DNA of 64,000 nucleotides from Marinomonas mediterranea MMB-1 (GTDB taxonomy: Bacteria; Pseudomonadota; Gammaproteobacteria; Pseudomonadales; Marinomonadaceae), in assembly GCF_000192865.1 (NCBI RefSeq), contig NC_015276.1, positions 372,001-436,000 on the forward strand. Reading direction: 5' to 3'. Made by a program: the position numbers and the translations under genes. This document shows, piece by piece, positions 37,017 to 45,945 of the stretch. Positions within the stretch are counted from its first letter, which is position 1; each line of letters opens with the position of its first letter. Below the pieces are notes generated by a model. It was not told the DNA's origin and ran no database searches. It was given only the letters and a program-made list of their open reading frames with translations.

Positions 37017-38426
37017 CTAAGAACCAATCAAACGATTTAGAGACTGATGGAAGGCATCCGGTACCTGATGATTCAAGGCAAAATGATCGTTATCTCGGAA
37101 TATTTCAATCTTCTTGAGCCACTCATCAAATTCAGGCGAAGGTTTTAACCCAAGAGCGCGACGTGCGTACAGGGCATCGTGAAAAGAGGTGGTTTGGTAG
37201 TTCAACATAATGTCATCGGACCCGGGTATCCCCATGATAAAGGTACAACCCGCAACGCCTAATAATGTAAGCAAGTTGTCCATGTCATTCTGGTCGGCAT
37301 CGGCATGGTTGGTATAGCAAACGTCACACCCCATTGGTACGCCCAATAACTTGGCGCAGAAATGGTCTTCAAGCCCCGCACGGGTGATCTCTTTTCCATC
37401 GTATAGATATTCTGGCCCAATAAACCCAACGACGGTATTAACCAGTAGTGGGTCGAACTTGCGCGCAACGGCATAAGCGCGTGTTTCGCAGGTTTGTTGG
37501 TCAACGTTATGATGTGCGTTGGCTGACAATGAGCTGCCCTGACCTGTTTCAAAATACATGACGTTATTACCGACTGTTCCTCGGTTAAGAGACAGCGCTG
37601 CGTCGTGGGCTTCGGCGAGGGTATTTAAATTAAAACCAAAGCTGTCGTTCGTCGCTTGCGTTCCGCCAATGGATTGAAACACTAAATCAACAGGCGCGCC
37701 TTGTTCAATGGCTTCGATGGTATTGGTGACGTGGGTTAAGACACAAGATTGGGTTGGAATCTCGTAATGGTCAATGACGTCCCCCATCATTTTTATCAGA
37801 CGGCAGGCTTGCGCCACATTGTCGGTAGCGGGGTTTATACCGATGACGGCATCACCATTGGCATAAAGCAGGCCATCTAGCATACTGGCCGCGATGCCGG
37901 TTAAATCGTCCGTCGGGTGATTGGGCTGAAGTCGTGTTGAGAGATGACCTGGCAGGCCAATGGTATTGCGAAACGCCGTTGTAACATGGCATTTCTTGGC
38001 AACAAGAATCAAATCTTGATTGCGCATGATTTTACTGACCGCCGCCGCCATTTCAGGTGTCACGCCTGCGCGAATTCCTTTCAGAACAGAAGGGCTGGCT
38101 AAGTCACTGAGAAGCCAATCGCGAAATCCACCGACTGTTAAATGCGAGATTGGTGCAAACGCTGCCTTGTCATGTTCATCAATGATCAGGCGTGTAATTT
38201 CATCGTCTTCATAAGGGATGAGTAAATCTTCGAGAAACTGTTTCAGCGGAACATCGGCTAATGTCATTTGAGCAATTGCACGTTCTTCGGCGCTGTCCGC
38301 GGCGACCCCTGCAAGTCGGTCTCCAGAACGCGCTGGCGTCGCTTTCGCCATTAGCTCCTTGAGGTCTTTAAAACCGAATGTCTTTTCACCAACCGTATGG
38401 CGAAATTGAAAGGAAGGTGTGCTCAT
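37017..38426 (-). CDS. eutB: Ethanolamine ammonia-lyase large subunit
   Basis: 469 residues, normal for EutB. The TIM-barrel catalytic subunit is recognised by 'GDRLAGVAADSAEERAIAQMTLADVPL', 'TTAFRNTIGLPGHLSTRLQPNHPTDD' and 'FIMGIPGSDDIMLNYQTTSFHDAL'. It binds adenosylcobalamin at the interface with EutC. It precedes eutC directly. No microcompartment shell genes, eutA reactivase or acetaldehyde dehydrogenase lie in the window, so this is the short, non-compartment type of eut locus. Confidence 0.95.
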   Translation of the reverse strand: MSTPSFQFRHTVGEKTFGFKDLKELMAKATPARSGDRLAGVAADSAEERAIAQMTLADVPLKQFLEDLLIPYEDDEITRLIIDEHDKAAFAPISHLTVGGFRDWLLSDLASPSVLKGIRAGVTPEMAAAVSKIMRNQDLILVAKKCHVTTAFRNTIGLPGHLSTRLQPNHPTDDLTGIAASMLDGLLYANGDAVIGINPATDNVAQACRLIKMMGDVIDHYEIPTQSCVLTHVTNTIEAIEQGAPVDLVFQSIGGTQATNDSFGFNLNTLAEAHDAALSLNRGTVGNNVMYFETGQGSSLSANAHHNVDQQTCETRAYAVARKFDPLLVNTVVGFIGPEYLYDGKEITRAGLEDHFCAKLLGVPMGCDVCYTNHADADQNDMDNLLTLLGVAGCTFIMGIPGSDDIMLNYQTTSFHDALYARRALGLKPSPEFDEWLKKIEIFRDNDHFALNHQVPDAFHQSLNRLIGS

Positions 38427-38585
38427 AGCCGAGTCTCTGGTTGCTCTATTTGATTTATATTTACGTTAAAGTCAGATGCTTTGTCTACGTCGTTTCGTAT
38501 TTTATGTGTCAAAGCGTTGTTATATAAACATATTTGCAGACAATAAACGTGATAGGTTGAGTTGTATCAATGGGTTAAGGCGAGT

Positions 38586-38623
38586 AAAAAAGCTCTCTCC
38601 CACTTAGGGAGGTGGGAGAGAGC
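38586..38623 (-). terminator. Strong terminator of the amt operon
   Basis: GCTCTCTCCCAC (38592-38603) pairs perfectly with GTGGGAGAGAGC (38612-38623), an 8-nt loop lies between, and on the minus strand six Ts follow. It lies 10 bases after the stop of the 54-residue gene. Confidence 0.92.
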
Positions 38624-38632
38624 GAGTACTAT

Positions 38633-38797
38633 TTACTTGTACTCTTCGAACGCGTTGTCTTCGTGCTTTTTGATCGATGAGATCAAGCCAGCTACAATGG
38701 CCGCTGCGCCAATGCTGAATAGAACAAGAGCAAGCGGGTTATCAGCAAACGTGAAGTAAGCTGATACGTTTTCCCATGATGTAATAGAAGTACCCAT
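38633..38797 (-). CDS. 54-residue membrane protein linked to amt
   Basis: A short gene starting 5 bases after the amt stop and ending at a strong terminator, so it must be co-transcribed with amt. The peptide has a polar N-terminus (MGTSITSWENVSAY), one hydrophobic helix (about 21-42, LALVLFSIGAAAIVAGLI) and a charged C-terminal tail (KKHEDNAFEEYK). AGGAG lies 12 bases before the ATG. Amt genes usually pair with glnK; this small protein takes that place. It may be an accessory or regulatory subunit of the ammonium channel, but that is inference from position only. Confidence 0.7.
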   Translation of the reverse strand: MGTSITSWENVSAYFTFADNPLALVLFSIGAAAIVAGLISSIKKHEDNAFEEYK

Positions 38798-38802
38798 AAT
38801 TA

Positions 38803-40146
38803 TTAAGCTCCTTGAGTTTCTAGGCTAGTTTTAGCGGGAACGTCGGTTTCTGGGTAAGGTTTCGCCAAAATCTCAACTTCGTCGATACCAAGGTCTTCCG
38901 CTTTGTCTGGAACACGTAGCATGTTCGCTTTCTTAAGTGCGTAAGAGATTAGGTAACCAGGTAGGAAACCAACTACTGCCATGACAACCGCAGCCACTGT
39001 TTGACCGTATAGAGAGATCTCTGGGTTGCCACCTACGTTTGGCGTACCGCCAGCGAAAACGCCGACTAGAATAACCGCAACGAAGCCAACAAAACCGTGA
39101 ACGGTAACCGCGCCAACCGCGTCGTCGATGCCTGCTTTTTCAAGTGCTTTTGCAACTTTAACGGCAATGAAGCCCATGCTTGTCGCAATAATGAAAGCAA
39201 GCGCTGGATCGTAAAGATCAAGACCTGCAGCAACCGAGATGATGCCACATAGGCCACCAGACATTGTCCAGAAAGGATCGCGGCTAGCAATGTAACAACC
39301 GATCACGCCACCAGCGAAGCCCATTAGTGTATTGAACGCGAATGCAGATAGGTTAGTAGGGTTGTTGTAAATCGTAGTCCAACCAGTTTCGCCACCATTA
39401 AAGATGATACAGCCGCCTAGGAATCCGAAGAAACCGAAGATGATCATCATAAGGCCGATTAGCGTCATAGGAAGGTTATGTGGTGGAATCACTTGAGCTA
39501 TGCCATTGATGAACTTACCTTTACGAGCGCCAAGGTTGATCAGTACACCCAACGTGAAGAAGCCTGCTACCGCGTGAACAACACCGGATGCGCCTACGTC
39601 GTGGTAACCAAGTTCAGTCAACAACCAACCGTCTGGATGCCAGCCCCATGCACCTGCAAGAATCCACACCGCGCTACCAAGAACAACGGTTAGAATTAAG
39701 AAAGCACTGACGCGGATACGCTCGATAACAGCACCGGAAAGGATCGAACCGGTTGTCGCACCAAATAGAGCAAACGCTGCCCAGAAGATACCTGTACCCA
39801 TGTCTTGAACATCAGGGCCCATGCTTTGCGACCAAGGAAGTGCAGCGGACGCTTCAGCTGGAATAAGACCACCTGGGAATGCGTTGTAAATCCACCAACC
39901 AAATAGGTAGAAAGTCGGAATAATAACAGCAAGAGCCAGTACGTTTTTCACCCCGGCTGCCAGCGCATTTTTACTGCGAGACGCGCCCATTTCGTACGCC
40001 AAGAAACCGGCGTGGATCATAATCATTATGGCAGTACACCACCAGTAGAATACTTCGACATTCATCGATTGATGCATTTCGAATACTGCTTGCTGCGCAT
40101 CGAGCGCTGCTTGCAAGGATTCGAGCGTTGGCGTTTCTGTGCTCAT
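38803..40146 (-). CDS. amt: Ammonium transporter
   Basis: A 447-residue Amt/Mep/Rh channel with about 11 TM helices. The two pore histidines appear in 'GASGVVHAVAGF' and 'GAVTVHGFVGF', and 'FFGFLGGCIIFNGGE' and 'WWIYNAFPGG' are typical. The N-terminus has a predicted helical segment before the first TM rather than a signal peptide. It is divergent from the EutR-like regulator and lies upstream of eutBC on the same strand, although a terminator separates them. Confidence 0.93.
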   Translation of the reverse strand: MSTETPTLESLQAALDAQQAVFEMHQSMNVEVFYWWCTAIMIMIHAGFLAYEMGASRSKNALAAGVKNVLALAVIIPTFYLFGWWIYNAFPGGLIPAEASAALPWSQSMGPDVQDMGTGIFWAAFALFGATTGSILSGAVIERIRVSAFLILTVVLGSAVWILAGAWGWHPDGWLLTELGYHDVGASGVVHAVAGFFTLGVLINLGARKGKFINGIAQVIPPHNLPMTLIGLMMIIFGFFGFLGGCIIFNGGETGWTTIYNNPTNLSAFAFNTLMGFAGGVIGCYIASRDPFWTMSGGLCGIISVAAGLDLYDPALAFIIATSMGFIAVKVAKALEKAGIDDAVGAVTVHGFVGFVAVILVGVFAGGTPNVGGNPEISLYGQTVAAVVMAVVGFLPGYLISYALKKANMLRVPDKAEDLGIDEVEILAKPYPETDVPAKTSLETQGA

Positions 40147-40462
40147 TTGGACGTTCCTCTTGAGATTGATTAGTCTTTTTCGTGATATTTAATATCGGTT
40201 AGCGACATTGATTGAGCGTTAACCTTTTGTTCCTTTGTAGCAGTCAGCTCGAACGAGCGTCTGCTTTCATTTTTAGTCTGTTTTGATGCCAGTTCCTCGG
40301 CACAGGTTTTGCTGGTTCATATCAGTAACTAATACTAAGACGGTCATTTAGTTTCGAGTTATCGAAAAATGGCAAAAATACAAACCGTTTAAAATCAATG
40401 ATTTAGTATTTCTATGACTGTCGGTTTTGCACAAACTTGATATTAATTGGGGAGCGGTCAGC
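40147..40462. other. Divergent intergenic region amt / AraC regulator
   Basis: About 315 bases holding both promoters. A short palindrome GCTCGAACGAGC is visible around 40250-40262 and AT-rich sequence near 40370-40420. I find no convincing sigma-54 or other named site, no RNA and no ORF. Confidence 0.4.
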
Positions 40463-41428
40463 ATGTTGTTATCTACGAATGCACCAAAAAAGGTCAACGA
40501 AATTCGTCGAACCGAAGCATTTGATGCGGATTTGCATGCGGAGAACCTGACAAATTGGAATCAGGAATACGATCAAACCAGCCGAGGAAGCTTTTTTGGA
40601 AGTATCACAGAGCTTGCGTTTGACGATCTCCAAGTTTTTCAGGAATACACCAGCCAAGCGTTGCAGCAAAAATGCATTGTATGGCCTGACTCTGTATGGC
40701 TTGGTATTCCCGTAGAAAATCAAGAAGCCAGTCGAATTAACGGGTTAAGCATTCACCCAAATACCATTATGTGTCGCCCTGGAGATTACGAGTTCCAGCT
40801 CACCACACCGGAAGACTACAATCTCTATGGCATGGTTGTGCAGCTAGAGTCGCTCATGAAAACCGCAGCGATACATGGCGTGGAGCTAAACTGGAAAGAA
40901 CTTATGCAACATGGGCGATTAGCGTTACCTGAGCAAACGTTGCGTGATGTTCGCGTCGTCCTTCAACGCATGCTGGACATGAGTACACACACAAAAGCCA
41001 ATAGAATGTCGTACGATGTTTTAATGATGGCACTGTTGGAAGTCTTGAAAGAAGAAACCCCACAACCCGCCAGTACACAAACGTTTCATCGACGCAAAGA
41101 AGTGGTCGATACTGCGCGACGCTTTATCGAAGCGCATCCTGATGTGCCGCTGACGGTGACCGATTTATGTGAGGTGGCCAACGTCAGCCGTCGAACTTTG
41201 CAATACAGTTTCGAAAGCATCATCGGCATTAGTCCAATTCAGTATCTGCGTATTTCTCGCCTAAACGGAGCGCGTCGAAATCTCATCAAAAGTGATATAG
41301 ACACCACCGTTTCAGACGTCGCGGCAACATGGGGATTTTGGCATCTCAGCCAATTTGCGAAAGACTATCGAAACCTCTTTGGCGAAAAACCGTCACAGAC
41401 ACTGGATCAGGCCAGCTCCAGCCTCTAG
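40463..41428 (+). CDS. AraC-family regulator, EutR-like
   Basis: 321 residues from the ATG at 40463, chosen because GGGGAG lies nine bases before it. The N-terminal part resembles EutR/AraC-like-ligand-binding 14 ('RGSFFGSITELAFDDLQVFQEYTSQAL'). The C-terminal domain carries both HTHs ('VTDLCEVANVSRRTLQYSFE' and 'VSDVAATWGFWHLSQFAKDY'). EutR senses ethanolamine with cobalamin and activates eut genes. Position next to amt and eutBC supports that role here. Confidence 0.82.
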   Translation: MLLSTNAPKKVNEIRRTEAFDADLHAENLTNWNQEYDQTSRGSFFGSITELAFDDLQVFQEYTSQALQQKCIVWPDSVWLGIPVENQEASRINGLSIHPNTIMCRPGDYEFQLTTPEDYNLYGMVVQLESLMKTAAIHGVELNWKELMQHGRLALPEQTLRDVRVVLQRMLDMSTHTKANRMSYDVLMMALLEVLKEETPQPASTQTFHRRKEVVDTARRFIEAHPDVPLTVTDLCEVANVSRRTLQYSFESIIGISPIQYLRISRLNGARRNLIKSDIDTTVSDVAATWGFWHLSQFAKDYRNLFGEKPSQTLDQASSSL

Positions 41429-41752
41429 GTTCGTGCTCTTGAGGCGCTCTTGCTCTAGTGTGTTTAGCTGTTTCTCCGCTTCGTTGAGTCTTTTGTTTGA
41501 GTGTGTTTGGTTGTCCTATTTCGCGTGCTGATCGTTTAAATTTACCCCTCCGAGCCTTCCATTAGTGCATCTAAGTACTGCGCTTCGCGATTAAGTTTAA
41601 AAAATAAATCTAAAAAAGAGTGTAATAGCTCACCATATAGCCGCGTCTAACCTACAGTTTAAAAGGTAATCCTTACCTTCTAATGTGGATGAGGCGTCAG
41701 CGTACATGTCATTTATAGCATCAACAAATCAAGCGTATTACCGAGGTTCGCC
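41429..41752. other. Intergenic region before the DedA gene
   Basis: About 320 bases. Only promoter sequence for the DedA-led gene run is expected. I see no hairpin with a T-run, repeat or ORF. Confidence 0.4.
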
Positions 41753-42334
41753 ATGTTAGTCGAATGGCAAGCTTGGTTGGTCGCGCATGCGGATTCTGTT
41801 GGCTTCGTGTTCGTTGGGCTGTTGCTCTTAACGTATGTACTCGAAGACGTGGCGATTGTATGCGCCGCCACCTTAGCTACCCAAGGTCTGGTCAATATCC
41901 CCGTCGCCTTGATGGCGATCTTTATAGGCATCGTCACTGGCGATTTGGCGCTCTATGTATTAGGTCGATATGGTCGCCGCCTCAGAGGGTTGAGATACAA
42001 AACCTTGACCAGTCGCTATTTTAAGCTCACTCGAAAAATGCTCACCAAGCGCCCATTCCTTAATCTGTTTCTGATTCGATTTATCCCAGGCTTAAGAACC
42101 ATAGGTTTTACCTTGAGTGGGTTTATGGCGTTGTCTCCTTGGCTCTTCTTCTCAGCCGCCTTGGTCGCGACTAGCATTTGGAGTGTGCTGATTTTTACAT
42201 TGCTTTATTCGGTCGGTATCGCCGCTACCGAGACCTATGACGGCGTGAAATGGCTTATGCCCGTTGTCGCGCTGTCCGTGTTGCTACTCGTTAACCTCAT
42301 TCTCTCGAAAACGCTCAAGCGTAGGTATGTGTGA
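41753..42334 (+). CDS. DedA-family membrane protein
   Basis: 193 residues with the DedA/SNARE-associated layout: a re-entrant first region ('FVGLLLLTYVLEDVAIVCAATLA'), then 'GDLALYVLGRYGRR', the conserved 'FLIRFIPGLRTIGFTLSGF' and two C-terminal TM helices. DedA proteins flip phospholipids or undecaprenyl phosphate. Here it heads a run of same-strand genes that ends with a lipid acyltransferase, which fits a membrane-lipid theme. The stop overlaps the next gene. Confidence 0.82.
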   Translation: MLVEWQAWLVAHADSVGFVFVGLLLLTYVLEDVAIVCAATLATQGLVNIPVALMAIFIGIVTGDLALYVLGRYGRRLRGLRYKTLTSRYFKLTRKMLTKRPFLNLFLIRFIPGLRTIGFTLSGFMALSPWLFFSAALVATSIWSVLIFTLLYSVGIAATETYDGVKWLMPVVALSVLLLVNLILSKTLKRRYV

Positions 42335-43494
42335 CTTCAGTTATGACTATGACATCAACATCAGTACCCATAAGGAATATGCAGTTTATCGAACCGCATC
42401 GAGTCAATGCAGGGATGCCGAAATTGGAGATTTGTCCCAAGCGGAGCGTCTCTCCCTATGAGTTTATGCCCACATGGTTTTTCTATACCCCTGTCATTGT
42501 CCAATGTTTGGCACAAGGGATTCGGTATGGGGATATTTGCTTACCCTTGGTTGCCAACCCATCGATTGAACTCAGTGGCATGGTAGGGGAATCAAAAGAA
42601 GCCATCTTAGATCTTGCTGGGTCTTATGCCAAAGAGTGGATAGAGCCTTTTATAGCGCTAACGAAAACAGAAGCATCCTTAGACACACAGGTTGAGAACG
42701 CATTAGAGAAAATGGAAACAGCCGGCATTGAGTTTCCGATCGTCGCAAAACCCGATCTAGGCTGTCGGGGCGTTGGCGTGAAACTCATTGGGACGTTGCA
42801 GCAGCTCGAACACTACATTGAAGATTTTCCACAAGGCGCGCGCTTTCTGTTGCAACGAAAAGCACCTTACGAAGCCGAAGCAGGCGTCTTTTATGTACGT
42901 TACCCCGGTGAATCCAAAGGTAAGATTATTTCGATTACCTTGAAGTATGCGCCAAGTGTTGTCGGCGATGGTAAGCGAACCTTAAAAGCGCTTATAGAGC
43001 ATTGCCCAAGAGCGAGCCAGTTAAGTCACCTGTACTTTCCAAGACACATTGATCGGTTGGATTCCGTCCCCGCCGAAAACGAAGAGGTGCGCTTAGCGTT
43101 TGCAGGTAGTCACAGTCGAGGTTCCATCTTTCGAGACGGCAATCAGTACATATCACAAGCGTTGACTGACAAGCTCGACGACATTCTAAAAGACGTCGAC
43201 GGCTACTATTACGGCCGCTTGGACGTCAAGTTTGAAAACATTCAAAAACTGATGCAAGGCGAAGGCTTCAGCATTCTCGAAATGAACGGCGCCAGCAGCG
43301 AAGCGACCCACATCTGGGATTCAAGCACGCCGCTCAAACACATCTTTGCAACGCTGCTTAAGCAGTATCGAATTTTGTTTGAAATTGGTTTGTTGAATAA
43401 AAAGCGTGGTTTCAAAACGCCTAAGTTGAAAACGCTCCTAAAAGCGTGGCGAGCGGAAAAGAACCTAGTTAGCCACTACCCATCCACGGATTAG
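42331..43494 (+). CDS. ATP-grasp-like protein
   Basis: Up to 387 residues; candidate starts are the GTG at 42331 overlapping the DedA stop, ATGs at 42343/42349 and an ATG at 42379 directly after AAGGA. The chain shows ATP-grasp features: 'FPIVAKPDLGCRGVGVKLI' (lysine binding ATP phosphates), 'FLLQRKAPYEAEAGVFYVR' and the metal-binding 'GRLDVKFENI...ILEMNGASSE' near the C-terminus. This resembles D-Ala-D-Ala ligase/carboxylate-amine ligases. The substrate is unknown. Confidence 0.7.
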   Translation: MTSVMTMTSTSVPIRNMQFIEPHRVNAGMPKLEICPKRSVSPYEFMPTWFFYTPVIVQCLAQGIRYGDICLPLVANPSIELSGMVGESKEAILDLAGSYAKEWIEPFIALTKTEASLDTQVENALEKMETAGIEFPIVAKPDLGCRGVGVKLIGTLQQLEHYIEDFPQGARFLLQRKAPYEAEAGVFYVRYPGESKGKIISITLKYAPSVVGDGKRTLKALIEHCPRASQLSHLYFPRHIDRLDSVPAENEEVRLAFAGSHSRGSIFRDGNQYISQALTDKLDDILKDVDGYYYGRLDVKFENIQKLMQGEGFSILEMNGASSEATHIWDSSTPLKHIFATLLKQYRILFEIGLLNKKRGFKTPKLKTLLKAWRAEKNLVSHYPSTD

Positions 43495-43509
43495 GGCAGA
43501 GAAAAAAAG

Positions 43510-44121
43510 ATGACTGTAATCTCAATAAATAGCATGACAGACAACGAGGAAATGGCCGCCATAGAAGGCGGGTTAGAAGTCCTTCAGCAAGGGCTAGATT
43601 GCCTGAACTCCCTGTCGCAAGATCAGTACGTACATATTGCCAAGCCGCATATGATGAGCAGCATCGGCGCTCATTATCGTCACCTCCTAGACGTATTTCA
43701 TGCAGTTGCCAGTGGTGTTAATCGCGAGGAGGAAAGGAGTAACGCAAAAAGCAAAGCGCAAGCGAGAGAAAACTGCGCCGAAAAAATCACAGTGGATTAC
43801 AACCTACGCCGCCGAGGGCACGACGTGGAAACCTCCATAAAAGTGGCAAAGCAAGAGTTGAAAGCCATGCAAGCGTGGTTGTTATCACTTAACAGCGCGC
43901 AGTTAAATCAAGCAATTTGCGTTATTAACGAAGTCTCCGTCTCGCGTCTGGTCTCAAGTAAAACGAGTTCCACGTTAGGGCGTGAAATTACCTTTGCCTC
44001 TCTGCATGCAAACCATCATTATGCCATGATAAAAGTCGCCTTGAGTCTGTCGAGCGTAGAGGCAAATGCGTTGTTCGGCATTGCACCCGCCACCGCGACC
44101 TATCTGCGAGGAGAATCATAA
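43510..44121 (+). CDS. DinB-like four-helix protein
   Basis: 203 residues with the DinB/YfiT metal-binding pattern: a first histidine in 'SIGAHYRHLLDVFHAV', a middle region 'VDYNLRRRGHDVETS' and a C-terminal pair in 'FASLHANHHYAMIKVAL'. DinB-superfamily proteins bind a divalent metal and often act as thiol-dependent transferases. It lies 15 bases after the ATP-grasp gene and overlaps the next gene (TAATG), so translation is coupled. The function is unknown. Confidence 0.7.
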   Translation: MTVISINSMTDNEEMAAIEGGLEVLQQGLDCLNSLSQDQYVHIAKPHMMSSIGAHYRHLLDVFHAVASGVNREEERSNAKSKAQARENCAEKITVDYNLRRRGHDVETSIKVAKQELKAMQAWLLSLNSAQLNQAICVINEVSVSRLVSSKTSSTLGREITFASLHANHHYAMIKVALSLSSVEANALFGIAPATATYLRGES

Positions 44122-44852
44122 TGTGCTCAGTCACTTGGCTAACTCATAAAAACGGCTATGAGATCTTCTTCAATCGCGATGAGCAAAAAACACGCGCTGC
44201 CGCGTTACCACCAGAGCAAGTAACACTAAAAGGCGTTGATGTACTCATGCCCATTGACCCCGTCGGGCACGGCAGTTGGATCAGTACCAATGAAGCCGGG
44301 TTGTCACTGTGTTTGCTCAACAACTATCAAGGCAAAGTGCCAGAAGGCGAACTGACTTCTCGAGGGCACTTGCTCAAAATGCTATCCAGTTCGACCGGAA
44401 TCGAACAAGTGGCGGCGCGGTTCAAAGCCTTTGCAATGGAAAGCTTCGCACCTTTTACCCTGTTGGTGTTCGTGTACGGCCAAACGCAAGTAACGGGCTT
44501 CTGTTGGGATGGTGAGTCAGTATCGGTCGAAAAAATGCAGTCTCCGCACTTCTCTTCAGGAGTTGACCTCGTTGAAGTGAGTGCTTACCGACGTTCTGTC
44601 TATGAGAAAATCGAATCCCCCGACTTTGACTCTTTAATTGATTTTCACCGCCATCATCATGCCTCAGTGCCACACCGTTCAGTGTGTATGCACAGGGGCG
44701 ATGCAAAAAGTGTGAGTTTCACCTATGTGCGAGTGAGCGCTAAAGAGCAATTGATGAGCTACGTCGCAGGGTCGCCGTGCACACATTTATCCAAAGCAGC
44801 CGTTGAGCAAAACAGCGTGATGTTAACGCGATATACGAGCTTGGTTTGTTAA
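44121..44852 (+). CDS. NRDE-family (TANGO2-like) protein
   Basis: 243 residues beginning MCSVTW, so that Cys2 would become the N-terminal residue after Met removal, as in Ntn-hydrolase-like NRDE proteins. The naming motif NRDE is at 18-21. 'GSWISTNEAGLSLCLLNNY' is also typical. TANGO2 homologues have been linked to haem and Golgi functions in eukaryotes; the bacterial role is unclear. Translation is coupled to the DinB-like gene. Confidence 0.8.
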   Translation: MCSVTWLTHKNGYEIFFNRDEQKTRAAALPPEQVTLKGVDVLMPIDPVGHGSWISTNEAGLSLCLLNNYQGKVPEGELTSRGHLLKMLSSSTGIEQVAARFKAFAMESFAPFTLLVFVYGQTQVTGFCWDGESVSVEKMQSPHFSSGVDLVEVSAYRRSVYEKIESPDFDSLIDFHRHHHASVPHRSVCMHRGDAKSVSFTYVRVSAKEQLMSYVAGSPCTHLSKAAVEQNSVMLTRYTSLVC

Positions 44853-44920
44853 AGGCGTTGGTTCAATGCGCGTTTTTAAACGAGCGTAGTACTCGCCAAG
44901 CGCTTAGTGCTTTTTGAATA

Positions 44921-44957
44921 GACCTTAGACCTTAGACCTTAGACCTTAGACCTTAGA
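44921..44957. repeat. Tandem heptamer repeat GACCTTA x5
   Basis: Five exact copies of GACCTTA (44921-44955) followed by a degenerate sixth (GATCTAA). The array ends about 45 bases before the YHS-protein start codon, inside the likely promoter region. Confidence 0.9.
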
Positions 44958-45003
44958 TCTAAGAGTATAAAGAATACCCTTATTAGAAAAATTGGAGAAC
45001 GTT

Positions 45004-45444
45004 ATGAAAGCAATGTTTGCCGCTCTGATGCTAATGATGAGCACATTGGGCTTTGCCCAAAGCGAAATTTACACAGGCTATTTCAGTAGCAAAGCCGTGG
45101 GCGGTTACGACACCGTCGCGTACTTTACCCAAGGTAAACCCGTTAAAGGAAGCTCGGATTATAAGACCGAATTCAAAGGTGCGAACTGGTACTTCGCATC
45201 GCAAGCGAACTTGGACCTATTCAAACAAGACCCCGACAAATACGCGCCACAGTACGGCGGTTATTGTGCGTGGGCCGTCTCTGCTAAAAACGATTTTGCA
45301 AAAGGCGATCCAGAACATTGGTCTATAGTAGATGGCAAACTCTATCTAAATTACAACCAAAATATCAAAGATAAATGGAGTCAGGACATTCCGGGTCACA
45401 TTGCTCAAGGCGATAAAAACTGGCCAACGCTCATCGCAAAATAA
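45004..45444 (+). CDS. Periplasmic YHS-domain protein
   Basis: 146 residues from the ATG at 45004, with GGAGAAC upstream. A signal peptide (to about residue 19, GFAQ-S) precedes a YHS-like domain: 'AVGGYDTVAYFTQGKPVKGS', 'FKGANWYFASQANLDLFKQDP' and 'YAPQYGGYCAWAVS'. Such proteins often occur beside DoxX-like proteins, as here, and may bind metal or a redox cofactor. The gene lies 26 bases before the DoxX-like gene. Confidence 0.82.
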   Translation: MKAMFAALMLMMSTLGFAQSEIYTGYFSSKAVGGYDTVAYFTQGKPVKGSSDYKTEFKGANWYFASQANLDLFKQDPDKYAPQYGGYCAWAVSAKNDFAKGDPEHWSIVDGKLYLNYNQNIKDKWSQDIPGHIAQGDKNWPTLIAK

Positions 45445-45470
45445 ATCGAATTGGTGTTAGAGACTCTAAA

Positions 45471-45935
45471 ATGAAACCGAAACATATCAAATATGCGCTG
45501 TCTGCCTTCATTGCGTTTGTGTTTATTCAATCGCTTTTCTTCAAATTTACGGGGTCTTATGAAACCCACTATATTTTTAGTACGTTAGGCGATTGGTCGG
45601 GCTTTGGCTGGTTTGCAGATTATGGCGCGTATATGGTGGGCACAGCTGAATTGATTGCCGCCATCGTGCTGTTTAGTCGGTTGCATGGCTTTGGCGCCCT
45701 CATGAGTGTTGGTGTGATGTCGGGCGCGATCTTCTTTCACTTATTCACACCGCTAGGGATAGAAATGCCAGCGTTTAATGATCAAGGTGACATTGTCGGA
45801 TACGACGGCGGTTTGCTGTTCGGAATGGCCTGCCTAGTTTGGTTAAGCGCGCTTTATTTGACTGTCAAAGACCTGACATCTTCTGAAGGTACACTGTCTA
45901 CTATTCTGCCACTGAACACCGCTGAAAAAATGTGA
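45471..45935 (+). CDS. DoxX-like membrane protein
   Basis: 154 residues with four TM helices and the DoxX-type start 'FIAFVFIQSLFFKFTGSYETHYIF', then 'GTAELIAAIVLFSRLHGFGALMS'. DoxX-like proteins are inner-membrane redox-associated proteins of mixed function. It sits between the YHS protein and the acyltransferase, in one operon by spacing (10 bases to the next gene). Confidence 0.7.
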   Translation: MKPKHIKYALSAFIAFVFIQSLFFKFTGSYETHYIFSTLGDWSGFGWFADYGAYMVGTAELIAAIVLFSRLHGFGALMSVGVMSGAIFFHLFTPLGIEMPAFNDQGDIVGYDGGLLFGMACLVWLSALYLTVKDLTSSEGTLSTILPLNTAEKM

Positions 45936-45945
45936 GGCATTTAGA

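Noticed and set aside
44921..44957. Heptamer array considered as a CRISPR or origin iteron cluster
   Set aside because: Units are 7 bases with no spacers, and there is no initiator gene nearby.
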